Below are positions 12,301 to 24,002 of a DNA stretch of 64,000 nucleotides, piece after piece. Origin of the DNA: Codonopsis lanceolata (taxonomy: Eukaryota > Streptophyta > Magnoliopsida > Asterales > Campanulaceae); assembly GCA_013146195.2 (NCBI GenBank), contig CM028379.1, positions 85,178,156-85,242,155 on the forward strand, read 5' to 3'. The number at the start of each line of letters is the position of its first letter. Position 1 is the stretch's first letter. Made by a program: the position numbers and the translations under genes. The notes under the pieces are model-generated. The model worked only from the letters and a program-made list of their open reading frames with translations, ran no database searches and had not been told where the DNA came from.

Positions 12301-15300
12301 ACATCTTAATATTTACTTTAACGTATTGGACAAAAACTGATCATTAGGTGGGAACGTGTCAAATGGTATATATACTTGAAAGGAAAGAACTTATTCTCTC
12401 TGTCCGAATTCGAGGAGGTGAACTTTGAATTATTAAGTAAATTAAGGAAAAAGTTGAATCATTAGTAATTTCCTAAAACACCCGATCATTGTGTGGTCAC
12501 AAGTTCAAGTTGCTTTAGTTGATATGACATGATTATTCTCAACCACAAATTCAAAGGGTATTAAAGATATGTTAAGAAATAGTTTCCCAATGAAGAAATG
12601 TACCTCTTCAATTGGGACAAACTGAAAAGGAATGTGTTCATGCCTTTTTTACGCTTTCTAATATACAATACTCTTACTTATCAAAAAAAAAATGTGTTCA
12701 TGCAACTCTGAATATTCAAGTAATTTGATTTTTAACATGATGGCAAGCCGCAAGGAATATAAGTACTACTGGGTAAAACAAAATATGGATATGCAATTGT
12801 TAGTCCCAAAGGACACAATACTAGACTAGAAGGGGGGGGGTTAAATAGCCTAGGTACACTTAAAAACTTTGAGCTAAGTTTCTTTGAGTTTACTAACAAC
12901 TTATGATTTAAGTTGTAGTAGCGGAATAAGTACACAAGAAACTGAAGACAAAGTCTGCTGGTAATGACCATCGGCAGACTTATGAACGCTCAACGTTTTG
13001 ACTAAGGGCAGAAAGAGATAAAGCAGTAACAGTAAGCACTTCAGGTAGTAAGGGCAGTAAGTGTAGTACTCAGAGATTTTGAGACGGTTCACACTGTCAA
13101 GAGTGCTACGCCCTCCATCAAAGCGGTCAACCTTGGATTTGAAATGTGCACTATGTTTTCCACTATTTGATCTGTTACAAAGATCGCTAATAGATCTTGT
13201 ACAAAATATTTGACCAAGTGTTTGGTGGGTGGAGTAATAATAATTACAGTGTGTGCTAAGAACACAATAATTCAAACAACAAAGAAGCTGATGAAGTGTA
13301 GAATGATTGGAGCAGCTTCTTTGTTGTTTGGTAGACTTTGCAAATCTGATTATGCCCTTTGAGTCATGTAAAGTGCGTTGAGATGGGTACTTTTTACTAC
13401 TCATGAATTCTTAGAGAAATTTCCTAACACCCTCAAGCATCAACCAAACAGGTTTATCAGATTGTAACTTGTGATGATTGGAAAAATGAAGAAAACAACT
13501 AACAGCTTAACGACACAATGCTTAATAGATGTATATTCTTATGCTTCAATATTTGACCATTTCAATGTGTAGAATAAAACCTTTACAGGAAAATTTACTC
13601 CACAAATCAGTGAAACAGCAGATACTAGGAGAAAAGTCTTATCCTTGCTTCAGTTAACCAAGGACCATAGATGACCATAAGTAACTCATTTTAGACAAGG
13701 AACAGCACAGAAGCAGGATGAATAAATTAAAAAGGAAAATAAATGATGCTATACAGAACTCAGACTAAGAAATGAAATACCTGCTAGCTGTGGAGCAGGA
13801 ATGAGACAAGCTTATCATGTGCTGAGCGAGGGACACCATAGTTAGCGATCTGATTGCACAGAACTCTGATGATGATTTCCATAGCTGAAATATCAAGTCT
13901 AAATGTCTCAGGTATAAAGAAATAAGTCAAAACAAACAGACAGGACCTAATGTTCTATACAGAAAGTGGTGTACCTCTAGTGTAGCACTTGGACCAGGAA
14001 ATGTCAATGTGATAGACCCTCTATCCCCAAGCAAACCAGAAGCTACAATGAAATTCTCTGGTCGCTTTAGCTTCATCTCAGAAACTAGCAGCTTGTCAAG
14101 CTCACAATCGACATTCCACAAGTGCAAAAAGGACAAGCTGAACCGAATTAGACATCCTTCTAGTGATAGAACCCAGTCAATATATTCTCGAGTATCACTT
14201 GAGGTACCTTCATGTGTAGTCAAATGGTTTGGACTTGGCATCTCAACCCCCTGTTCTTTTGAAAGGCTATTCACTCTATTATAGCCACTTTTGGGTGTCT
14301 GAACTCCAACCTCCTCTACATGGGTTGTCCCTTGTGTATCACTTCCACTTTGGAAGAATTCACGTTTCCGACATAGAGACATCAATGAGTAAACATCAAA
14401 ATTAAGAACGGCAATCCCAGGAAAAGGGCAGGAGCATTTAATTGGATATGTGTAACTTTGAAATACTGTCATGGTCGACGGGAATAGTTTTGCAGCACTA
14501 GCATTCACTTGGAAGGTACTGGGCTGAGCCATGTTTGTAGTATTGTGGGAGATATTGGGTGAAGTAATTCCCTTCCCTGAAGTTTTTAGATGAGATTGTG
14601 AAATGTCTGCATCTTCAGTTATGGGGAAAACTAGTGAGGAAGTGGAAGTGTTTTTATCCATAGAACTGAGAGAAAAGGAATTACTGTTCATGCATGCACA
14701 GAAATGATCAAACATTAAATGAGCAGCACTTCCACGTAGAACTCGCTCACGAGCACCTGACTTTATATCCCAAATGTATAAAACATCAAATACATCAGAT
14801 GTTCCTAAATGATTCAAACAAAGGCATGCAATATAGCCTCTTCCACTGTCCCATACAGCCTTTGCAGGAGGGTACGGATGTCCAGGAAACAATCTCTCCA
14901 CTCGCAAAGTCTCAAGTGAAGCTAGAGCGACACACGAGTCCTCTCCGACAGAAAGAAAGCAATCACTCCATGGACAATCAGTTTGAGGTGGAGGTAGGAT
15001 TAATTGGCGCACTGGCAGCACATGTTGATGCATCACTGTAATGAGATTGCCAGAGTCAAGATCCCATACACGAATCGTGCAGTCCATACTTCCAGAGATT
15101 AAAAGATGATTGCAGTTCCATCCTTTGGAGGTACTTACCATTTGATGTGCAGCCAAACATAGTACAGCACCTGTGTGCCCTGAAAGATATTGTTTGTATT
15201 CACATGAATCTGCATAAGGACGTGGACTGACATCATGCAGATCCAGTTCATCAAAAAACATATTAAACCTCAGAACTTCTATTTCACCACTATAGAAGCC

Positions 15301-17835
15301 GTAAACAACAGCATAAGGTGTGTATTGGTTCTCAGAAATAACCATGGAAGAAGATACAGATGACCTTTTCCTATAGATACCCTTTTCAATACCATATGAA
15401 TGAATATCTTCAACACTATCCTGTGGTAGAACATAAATCTGCTGACCAGGTAAGTCATTCTTCTTGCGTAAGGATTTAAAACTAGCACCGTGATTGATGC
15501 CTGCATTTTTTTGCAAAGCAGAAGACTCCAGACTCCAGTCATCAAAAAAATTGCTTTGCCCAAACATTTTACATTCTCGTCGAAATTCCTCATAGTTATC
15601 GGGCAATGACCAGATAGAGATAACTGGTTTCCACTGCATCGGTTCTTCAATATGGATGCAGATAGATTCAATACGTATTAGATAACTACTCAGTTGATTA
15701 AATGAAATGGACAATTCCATGCTAGGAAGATGAGAAGCGCCCGGTATTTCACAAATGGGCACAAACCTGAAATTTTTGCCAGAATATGATACAGTGTACA
15801 TGATTACACAACCATTGCTATTCCACACAGCAAAAGTTTCTACAAATATGTTGTCTCTTTCTTCAGCATGCAGTTTCGAACTAGTATCATCACCTTCAAG
15901 AAACATGCCTCCTATAACATCTGACTGACTAAAATGACCTCCAGGACAAAGGTGATCATCTACGAAAGAAATCTCTCCAACTTGCGTACCCCCATCAACT
16001 AGCTTAAATATGCAATAGCTTCTATATAATAGGGCTAACACCCGCCCACGAGTTGCAAAGGCCAGAACAAATCCTCCTTCATTGGACCCATGTTCCTGAT
16101 CGATAATTTCCAGATAAGAGGAACCCTTTTGCAAGACATCCGAGTTTTCCCCATTTGGCTCAGAGTCTTTTACTATTGAAACACATTGCACTTTACCAAA
16201 CGAATCCACCATCAGTACTGATTGCTTCTCCATATCCCCAGTAGGCATAACAACAGACATAAACTTCAAAGGCCCAATTAATAAATTCCCATGAAACACG
16301 GTTTGCACAATTGTAAGAGTATATGAATCAATAACTACAACGGTGCACTTTGTAGGTCTTCTGGACTGTAATTCTCTGTTCACCGATGGCTCCCCACCTT
16401 CAGTGGAATCAACTGACTGATGGTCAGATAAATGAGAAGAGTCAACGAAACAACAAGCAACACATACATATCTCTTATTTTCAGGCAACGGCTGAACCAT
16501 GCATGGACTCCCCACCCATGGTGGCATTTTCCTCCTGCGCCTGCAATGTCCACTGTCTCTGCTCCAAACGCACAATACACCATCAGTACACGCACTTATT
16601 AGAGCACCATAGGTAACTGAGTTAGAGTTTGGTGCCACATTACTTGAATCGCCTATTATTTTGTCTCCTGGAGCTATTGTAGGGAAACAGATGCCCATGT
16701 CAGCTATTGGAGCAGCATGACCACACAGCATGGCAATTGGTTTTATCTCCTGACCAACAAATATATTTATCAGAAAGATACTAGACAACTACTCCACATA
16801 AAATAGGAAACATCAAGGCAACTTTGAACAAAGTAGGCTCGGTGACTTGCAGCACGTCTGAAACAATATTGAGTGTGGCATAAAATAAACTACATAACTG
16901 AGACAATTAACCTGCATAGTCCGATATCTGTTTGCTTCCTCACAAAAACCTACTGGATTAAAATGAGCAAGTATCGGTGGCGCACAGGATGTGTCCATAA
17001 GGATAGATATATATTTATTGTAGTTAATAATTTCAAAAAAAATAGAACTGTAAAACTACATTAAATTAGGGTCTATATAACTTGCATTAATTTTTCTGGA
17101 AGAAAAACAACAGAATGCTATCACTGGGGGTGCTTTATTGGGTTCTCTCTGATTCTTTGTTTTTTTTTCTTTATTTGCTGAATAATGAGCCAAGATACTC
17201 AAATTTTCTTGACTTGATTCGGTAGAAGCTAGTTAGATATTGGCTAGTGCAAGAGACAAACCAATCTTGAACAAGATTTCAATCTCATCACATTATTGAG
17301 CTAGATAATTGGGCTAGGATTGGAAGGCACAAACACAGTATTTTTCTAACAAAAATACCACATTACGTCACAGCTCAAATAAAAGCTCGTTTGAGATTGG
17401 CTAAAGAGGTAATCAATGCAAGCTTGATTACTTCTTTGGACTCGACATTGTCAACGAACCAAACTTGAAGTTCCGCTCGATTCAGGCTCATTTGCAGAAA
17501 CATTAATATGTAATAAACCTAACCAGCTTAATTTCAACCGACCGAAAAAAATTATGAAAACAACAACAAACGGAGTTTGAGTTTATTTGCGTTAATTGTA
17601 ATAGCTGAGAGTTTGAGTTGGGAAGATTGACAAACCAAATGTGTGCAGTTTCGCAGGGAAGCAACAGACTTACGTGATTGAAATCGGTTGAAGTTGATGG
17701 GAGATTCCACCAGACGATGGAGCCATCGGAGTCGCCGGTATAGAGAGTCGGCGGCCGGTTGAGTACGGCGGTGGCAGTTACTTTATGATTTGGCGGTGAT
17801 TCTGACCATATACAGGCCACAGATCGACACTTCAT
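6336..17835 (-). CDS. WD40-repeat protein, WDR7/rabconnectin-3-beta type
   Basis: Nine exons, minus strand: 17835-17674, 16749-13975, 13884-13781, 11996-11927, 11022-10213, 9618-9416, 8733-8610, 6975-6769, 6479-6336. Every intron is GT-AG, phases agree, and the exons total 4599 nt (1532 residues plus stop). The ATG at 17835 (MKCRSVACIWSESPP) is chosen because the only in-frame upstream candidate is TTG. WD repeats occur near residues 32-45 (TLYTGDSDGSIVWW), 60-110 (LCGHAAPIAD... SACTDGVLCVW), 575-620 (GHTGAVLCLAA... SGSMDCTIRVWDLDSG) and 1400-1435. A HEAT/ARM-like helical region covers ~1020-1310 (SFWQDESEHVRMAARSLFHC). Animal WDR7 partners DMXL proteins in V-ATPase regulation; that role here is inferred from family only. 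It matches the plant transducin/WD40 family that includes Arabidopsis At4g11270 (recognised from memory). Exon 2 (2775 bp) is unusually long. Confidence 0.93.
7507..7605 (-). repeat. SINE-like tRNA-derived sequence in intron 7
   Basis: On the minus strand a B-box GGTTCGATCCC (7536-7546) follows an A-box-like TGGCTAACTTG (~7585-7595) at tRNA-like spacing, as in the head of a plant SINE with an internal pol III promoter. A-rich sequence follows toward 7490. No clear target duplication was found, and it does not fold as a complete tRNA, so an old SINE is the best reading. Confidence 0.4.
8088..8165. repeat. Stowaway-like MITE end in intron 7
   Basis: TACTCCCTCGTCCCAAAATG followed by GTCCCAAAATAAGTATC resembles the terminal sequence of plant Tc1/mariner Stowaway MITEs (TACTCCCTCCGTCCC). 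The matching opposite end was not found nearby, so only one terminus is visible. Confidence 0.3.
12631..12703 (+). repeat. 47-bp retroposon with 13-bp target duplication
   Basis: AATGTGTTCATGC occurs at 12631-12643 and again at 12691-12703. The 47 bp between ends CTTACTTATCAAAAAAAA, an A-tailed 3' end. A long direct duplication plus A-tail is the signature of target-primed insertion by LINE machinery; the body is a severely 5'-truncated LINE or SINE tail. It lies in intron 3 of the WD40 gene. Confidence 0.65.
12798..13429 (+). repeat. SIRE-like copia LTR fragment in intron 3
   Basis: Starts TGTTAGTCCCAAAGG, then a G-run and TTAAATAGCCTAGG, matching the LTR starts at 24003 and 32619. A later block (TTCACACTGTCAAGAGTGCT, CCAAGTGTTTGG) matches 32900-33050. 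It may end at CCTAACA (13429), but the flanks (GCAAT and CCCTC) are not a duplication, so the right edge is uncertain or the copy is rearranged. Its LTR direction is opposite to the gene. Confidence 0.6.
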
Positions 17836-18858
17836 CGAACAAGTAGTTCCCGCCGGGAGCAAAGTCGAGCGCTGATTTGAGTCCAGCAATTAACCTAATC
17901 TGATGGAGTCATGTCCAGGCTCGCATTTCTGTTTATCTACGCGCTACCGTTGAAACGGTGACAATGTGCCGGAGAGGAGTCCAGATTCTAGGAGGTTAAC
18001 TGCTGGTGTTGGACCCACCGTCAAACCTCAAACGTGTAAAATGCAGTGCTACCTCTGTCATTTGATAAAATTTCAGTGTGTCAACAAATTTAGCTGCGTA
18101 GCATGCAGTACTACCCAAAAGAAAATCCCAAAATCAAGAAATGAATTGAAATTAAAAAAGAGCCTAAACCTAACACCAAAATTCTTAAATTTAACATCAT
18201 TTAATGTATAAAATAATCTAAATATATTTTTTAACATTTAATAGATACTCACTTGTGGTACACACTAGCGGATGTTTTATAAAACATCCGCTACACACTT
18301 GCGATTGTTTTATAAAACATCCGCTAGACCCTAAAACATTCGCTAGTGTGTAGTAGATGTTTATAAAATATCCACAAATGTGTAGCGGATGCTTTATTCG
18401 AAATAAAAAAAAATACAAATCAACAGTTTTTTATTCGTAATTGAAAATAAAAAATGAACCGAATCAAAATCAATCCATTAACCATGCAATATCATGTCTT
18501 AACAATGGAAAGCAAATCAATAATGTCACGTAATTAAAATTACGTAAAGGAGGGAGGCGATAATATAGTTTAAATGTGTTTAGGAGTAGTGAAGCAATTT
18601 TACGTTTTAAATAGTATTGCGTTTAAGGATTTTGATGTTACGTTTAGGGATTTTGGTGTTACGTTAAGATATTTTGTATTCTTTTTTATAAAGTTTTTTG
18701 AGATTATTGTGGTCGAATCCTCAATGAGCATGTGTGTTGTTACTCGAGTGTGATCTCAGTACGTTGAATTTTGAACTTTGTCTGCGAGTGTTTACTTTGA
18801 TGACCCTTTTACCCTTGTTAGAGCAATAGGGCAATCCACTGATATTAACCATGAATTC
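17836..18858. other. Region upstream of the WD40 gene
   Basis: Putative 5' UTR and promoter of the minus-strand WD40 gene to about 18000, then AT-rich DNA. No open reading frame here looks coding. The notable content is the palindrome cluster at 18266-18395, annotated separately. Confidence 0.4.
18266..18395. repeat. Cluster of palindromic GCGGATG repeats
   Basis: A perfect 28-bp palindrome spans 18266-18293 (arms TAGCGGATGTTTTA). A near copy sits at 18301-18324 (one arm GCGATTG), a third, looser pair around 18350-18376, and further CATTCGCTAGTGTG and GTAGCGGATGC half-sites to 18395. The repeated arm and CACTAG-like borders resemble subterminal repeats of DNA transposons, possibly CACTA type, but no complete element could be delimited. 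Confidence 0.55.
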
Positions 18859-19586
18859 TAGGGATGGAATCGAGACGGGACCCGTCCCGATTAGCCTTAT
18901 CCCGATCCCGTCCCGATAGAATTCGAGATTTCAATTTCCTTCCCGATCCCGTTCCCAATAAGTGTCAGGACTCGACGTGTCGGGATCCCGATGTGTCGGG
19001 ATCTCGACAGTTCAGGAGATAAAAATCTCGTAATCTCGACTATAATATTTATGAACAATATCTCTGACACTAAAATATTTTTAAAATGTCTCAATCATGA
19101 TTAAGATTTTCAACTGTATATTTATAAGTACACTTAAATATTTACTTAATGGTGGGTATTGATGAATTTATCATTATGAACAAAATGCACCCCTCACTCG
19201 CAGGAGAAAAGTTGCACTAAGTGTAGAAACTTGATAGACCAAAAAAAAAAAAAACCACAACATTGTGAAAATAAATTTAACAAATACCATTAAGTAATTT
19301 TAGCAAGCACACAATAAACATTATTTGAAAGATAGTGTCTTGGCTTGACAACAATACATACTCAAAATATTTATAAAAAATTTTAATTTTTTAATTTTTT
19401 TTAAATTTAAAAATTTTAAAAAAAATTAAAAAAAATTAGTCGGGACGGGTCGGGAATCCCGACGGGATTGATATATTTCCCGAATCCCATCCCGAAATAA
19501 GTCGGGACGGGAAAAATCCCGACAAAGTCGGGATCGGATGTCGGGTCGGGATCGGGACGGGAAAACGGGAATTTTTGCCAACCCTA
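18859..19586. mobile_element. Non-autonomous hAT element (728 bp)
   Basis: Flanked by a perfect 8-bp duplication ATGAATTC (18851-18858 and 19587-19594), the hAT hallmark. Inverted termini are TAGGGATGG at the left and CCAACCCTA at the right, followed inward by repeated GGGACGGG/CCCGTCCCG motifs on both sides and an AT-rich middle. No transposase is encoded, so it would need enzyme from elsewhere. Confidence 0.85.
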
Positions 19587-19594
19587 ATGAATTC

Positions 19595-20995
19595 ATAGCT
19601 ACAAAATTAAATTATGGAGTATCAACATGATGTAAAATAAAATGCACATGTATGATTTTAAATTAAAATTGAATAATATGAATAAATAAATTTAATATAA
19701 ACAAAATAAACAATAAAATTAAAAATATAAAATCATATAATTTTGAAAACGTTATTATAAATTTACTTTTTTATATACAATATTTTTCGTTGAACATGTA
19801 CGACTATTACAACTATTATTATCACATAATAACTCTAGATAAGCGACATGCAACTGATGATGACCAAAAACAGGTTTTTTAAATGGAGTCTTATATTAGA
19901 CAATGACTTACCCCTGCTTTTATTTATAAATATTGCGTAAGACACCATCGGCATAAACAATATTTTTTCTGAAATTTGAATGGAATTCTAGGATCAAAAC
20001 ATTCTTGAAATCAAAAGAAAACCTTCATAATTGCCCTTTGAAGGAACTCAACCTTCTAAAGCATGTTTTCCCAGCCTTATAACAATTAATCTTGAATCAT
20101 TCCATAACTCAAGTGAACGATTTGAGATTTCAGAACATGTAATCTATATAAACATATAAAAACAAGGTAGTCTATATCAAATGTTTGTGAGGCTTGAGTT
20201 AGTGTTCTGCATTTCACCAAAAACTTCATGTCCAAAAAAGAAAAAAAATCTGAAAGAGAATAAATGCCATTCATGGCATCCCTTCTAAAAGACATTCACA
20301 AAAGGAAGGTCACTAGATTCTCAAGGTTAGGCTTGCTCGCAAGTGGTTTATTCCAATCGAAAACAATTTCAAACTACCACAAAGTATGGAATTAGTCGTT
20401 GTAGATGCAGAGGTACACATTAATCATCTACTTAAACCATTGCAAAAATACATTTTCAATACACGAATGTGTAAACGAATTTTGAGAATGAATTATGTAT
20501 GTTTATTTCGTAAGGATTATAGAGGCAAGTGGATTAAGTGAATGTTTTTCTCAGAGTTTATAAACACCACTGATTTTGAGGCATTATATCACGTGAATAG
20601 GGAATTCTTTCCACTAAATGGCAAACCCAAAGCAAAAATACATTTCAACTTCCAAATAATGTTGACAAATATATTTCAAGTTTGCTGAAAATGAGCATGT
20701 AATTACTGATTTTATTATATTTCGCAAGGGGAAAGGATATAAGCTTCAATAAATAAATCCTTGATGAAACAGTTCAAATCAACCTTTCGTGAAAATTGGT
20801 AATACTATATATCAAATGTGTGTGGTTGAGAATAGGGGTAAATACCGCATAACAAGAAACAAATATAAATTACAGTTTATGGCTACAACATGTAATAACA
20901 GTTGGGGATAAAAACTTTCCGAATCATATATATAATGAAACAAGTTTTTCAGAAATTCAATCAATCCCAAACATTGATGAAGTTGGATTACTAGG
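19595..20995. other. AT-rich intergenic stretch, nothing recognised
   Basis: I see no gene, RNA gene or bounded element here; open reading frames are short, with no recognisable motif. Confidence 0.4.
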
Positions 20996-21430
20996 TGAAG
21001 GATATGTTGTGAATTCGTTATCTAAGAGGAATCATGAGTTACCTTGTGTGAATTTGATCCTCGAGCGAAGCGGAAGACTTTCGGCTTGAGCTACGATCTT
21101 CGTAGGTCACGAACAACAATCATGCAAGTCTCTCTCATCGGATTGATATCACGTAACATGAATATCAACCTCTAATTCACACCGCAAATCCAAGTCTCTC
21201 TCTGGTTAGGCTAGAGAGAGTATTTGGTGAAATATAATATAGGAGAAAGAGAGTATAGGGTGGCCAACACAAGAAGACATCTTCTTCTTGTAGCTGTGTA
21301 TTATGTTAGGGTTTAATCCATTTACTTGCTCTATTTATACTATTGTACAAGAAATCATATTTCTTGTAGGTTAAGTTAAGCCAATCCCTAACCCCTTCAG
21401 ATTAGGAAACTTAATTACCTTAATAATATA
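20996..21430 (-). repeat. Truncated LTR of the copia 2 family
   Basis: Starts TGAAGGATATG and is collinear with the LTRs at 46219-46745 and 52901-53456: shared ATCATGAGTTACCTTGTG, GAGCGAAGCGGAAGACTTTC, GGATTGATATCACGTA and TTGTAGGTTAAGTTA. The terminal part with the AT run and CTAACA is missing, so the copy is cut at about 21430. Strand is assigned by analogy with copia 2. Confidence 0.75.
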
Positions 21431-23477
21431 AGACAAAGACTTGTGTAGGACGGTCTTACGGATCCTAAATCCGTAAGAGGGAGCCCCATTTAGGAATTCG
21501 AGGATCATAATAAATAAACAGAACCCCTAAATGTTACACTGAAAAACCCTAAATACAACATCATTTTAGAGATTAAATTACCAAATTGTACTCCTTCTAC
21601 TTTAAAAGAAATATTAAACTTTAAAATAACTTTGTTTACCAAACTATCTTCATTCCATTAAAAAAAAACTAAATTAAAAAAACCTTACGATCAAATACAC
21701 ACATTTTGATGACCTAACCCCTAAAATCCAAAACCTCGCATCTGCAGGGATATATTTATCGGCGGCGACTCTTTCTTCTATCTCCGTCTCTCGATCGGCG
21801 TCTCTTTCTTCTATCTTCGTCTCTTGGCGGTGTCTCTCACTCTCAGTGAGCCCATCTTCGTCTACAAACTTTCTAAGCTTCAAGGTGAGTTCCTAAATAT
21901 CTATGGCAAAGCTTCAAACTGGCGATTTTTTAAATAAATTGTCAATGGGTTCTGAATTAGTTAACAGTGAGGCATTTTTGTGTAATTTTTGGGTTCTGTT
22001 TGGTGTAATTTTGTTCCAATCTTGAATTTGAATGCCAACCTCTTCCCTCTAATCCACACACAATAATTTCCCGTCGTGATTCACCTAGGTGTTGTTTACT
22101 TTAGGCCATTGAGTTCTTCTTCTATTTAATTCTTTATCTCCAGTTCTTCTAATATCCAATTTCTCTTGTCAATTCATTAGCGTGTGTCCTAAACTGCATA
22201 TTGCATTGATTCATCATTTTAACTGCAAAGTTTGTTTCGATTGATTTGTGCAATCGAAGTAAACAACTTTCATGACATAACGAAATATGAAAAAAAATAT
22301 ACTGTGGAATCAATATGTTGAAAAAATTGTAAAGCCAACCTCCCAACTGTTTACGTGTTACGTGCCTGGTTCCTGGTGGTGTTCGAACTTACTTTAATGG
22401 CAACTGCATTCCCATTCCCATGACTCAAAAACAGTACTTACATTAAGCTACGACACAGCCCATGGCAATTCTCTAGTCTGAAGTTATGGCCAGAAGATAG
22501 AAAATTCCTAAATTTCTTCATGCAAATCCAGTGAACACGAATATATGGATTTTGTGGACTAATAAATTTGGCCTCCCCCTATATCTCTTGACCCATAGGC
22601 CATTAGAGTGAACATTTCTTTTATAGCCAATAACTCGTCCTTCTTGCCTTCTTTTGATGGAAGAACTAAGGTTGAGCAAGAAAGTTTAATTATTTCTCTA
22701 ACTGAAATACGAGCTCTACTTACTCTCTTATATAATAGGGCTTCCAAAGCTTTGAAGGACCTACAATTCCCCCTACTTGTCAGGATTAGACCTCTCAGAG
22801 TAACCATTCTAGAGAAGGAATGAATCCAGCTCAATTAACGACTGATCTTAAGAAGTGCTAGGAATAGGAAAGGTTTCAGATTGTAAGCAAATTCTTCTAA
22901 AGAACTAAGCATCTTATGGCTTTCTTCCACCAAGTTATGAAATTTCTCTTACCTTACTAAGGATAAGCGTGATTCATCTATATAACAACATAGAGTTGTG
23001 ATGTGCATAATCAAACTTTAACGCTCAGTTTCACAGTCAGCTATCCCCTACCTCAATTTTACTGTCATTCATTTCATGGAGAACTTAAACTCACTTCCTC
23101 TTGACTCTGTTCTATCTTTACATAAAATTTTCTTTTCTACTTGCATTCACTTCCTACCTTTCTTCTGCTTCATATCTTTCATTACCCATTGTGTTACGTC
23201 ACCACCATCCCCCCCTCCCACACACACACATGCCGCAACCCTCCTTCTTATAAACTTTTTTTTCTCTTTCCCCAAATTGCAGAGTTGCTATTGATACATT
23301 ACTTCTGTCTGATTCGTACATAAATTTATATTGATCAGGTTTGTGTCTTTTGTTAGTTTTTTTTTTTTTTTTTTGATAAGTAAAGTAAGTAGTATTAACT
23401 TGCACACCAATAGGGTGGCCGAGATACTCGAGAAGGTTAATCAGGCATTTAATGTTTTGATCAAATATGTATTAGCT
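21431..23477. other. Intergenic stretch with an exon-like segment
   Basis: No complete gene is seen. A hairpin (arms CTTACGGAT/ATCCGTAAG, ~21455-21480) sits at the left. A CT-rich segment with repeated CTTTCTTCTATCT(T/C)CGTCTC (~21765-21880) ends at AAG-GTGAGT, like a 5' UTR exon with a splice donor on the plus strand, but no downstream coding exon was found. A T-run followed by GATAAGTAA near 23357-23382 looks like the reversed A-tail of a retroposon. Confidence 0.3.
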
Positions 23478-24002
23478 GTCATGTTAGTTTTGAAAGTGTT
23501 TGGATAAAAGATTTATACTTTTATCACCATAGAATAGATGTATCTTACATTGTTTAGAAAAATATGTTAGTTTTAAAATTCTTATATAATAGACTTGTCT
23601 TTTATTACCAATAAAAGATATGTATCTCGCATTGTTTAAAAATAAATGTTGGTTTAAAAAGTCTTTAATTAAAGACTCTTTGTTACAAATAGAATAGATG
23701 CGTGTAACTCACATTGGTTACAAAGTATTCTACCATTATTATCAATAGAAGAGATGTATCACACATTGGTTAGAAATTAATGTTGATTTTAAAAATACTA
23801 TTATTACCAATAGAATAGATGCATCATACATTTGATAGAGAGTAATGTTGGTTTTCAAAGTCTTTAGATATAAGGCTTCTACCATTATTACCAATAGAAG
23901 ATTATATATTGATTAGAAAGTAATATTGATTTTAATTTTAGATAAAAGACTTTTATTATTATTACTAATAGAAGAGGTATCCTACATTGGTTAAAAAATG
24001 AT
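23478..24002. repeat. Degenerate ~85-bp repeat array (orientation A)
   Basis: About six diverged units with the order ACATTGGTTAGAAAGTAATG, TTGGTTTTAAAAGTC, TTTAGATAAAAGACTTTTA, TTATTACCAATAGAAGAGATGTATC. Each unit carries an internal dyad (AAAGTCTTT...AAAGACTTT). The same unit in reverse orientation fills 44822-46218 and 53457-54947. Confidence 0.75.

Noticed and set aside
12901..13404. 167-codon minus-strand open frame in intron 3
   Set aside because: Falls within the copia LTR fragment and has no recognisable protein motif; the related LTR at 32619 does not keep the frame.
14694..15041. Plus-strand open frame of 115 codons
   Set aside because: It is antisense to exon 2 of the WD40 gene, which has clear WD repeats in the other strand.
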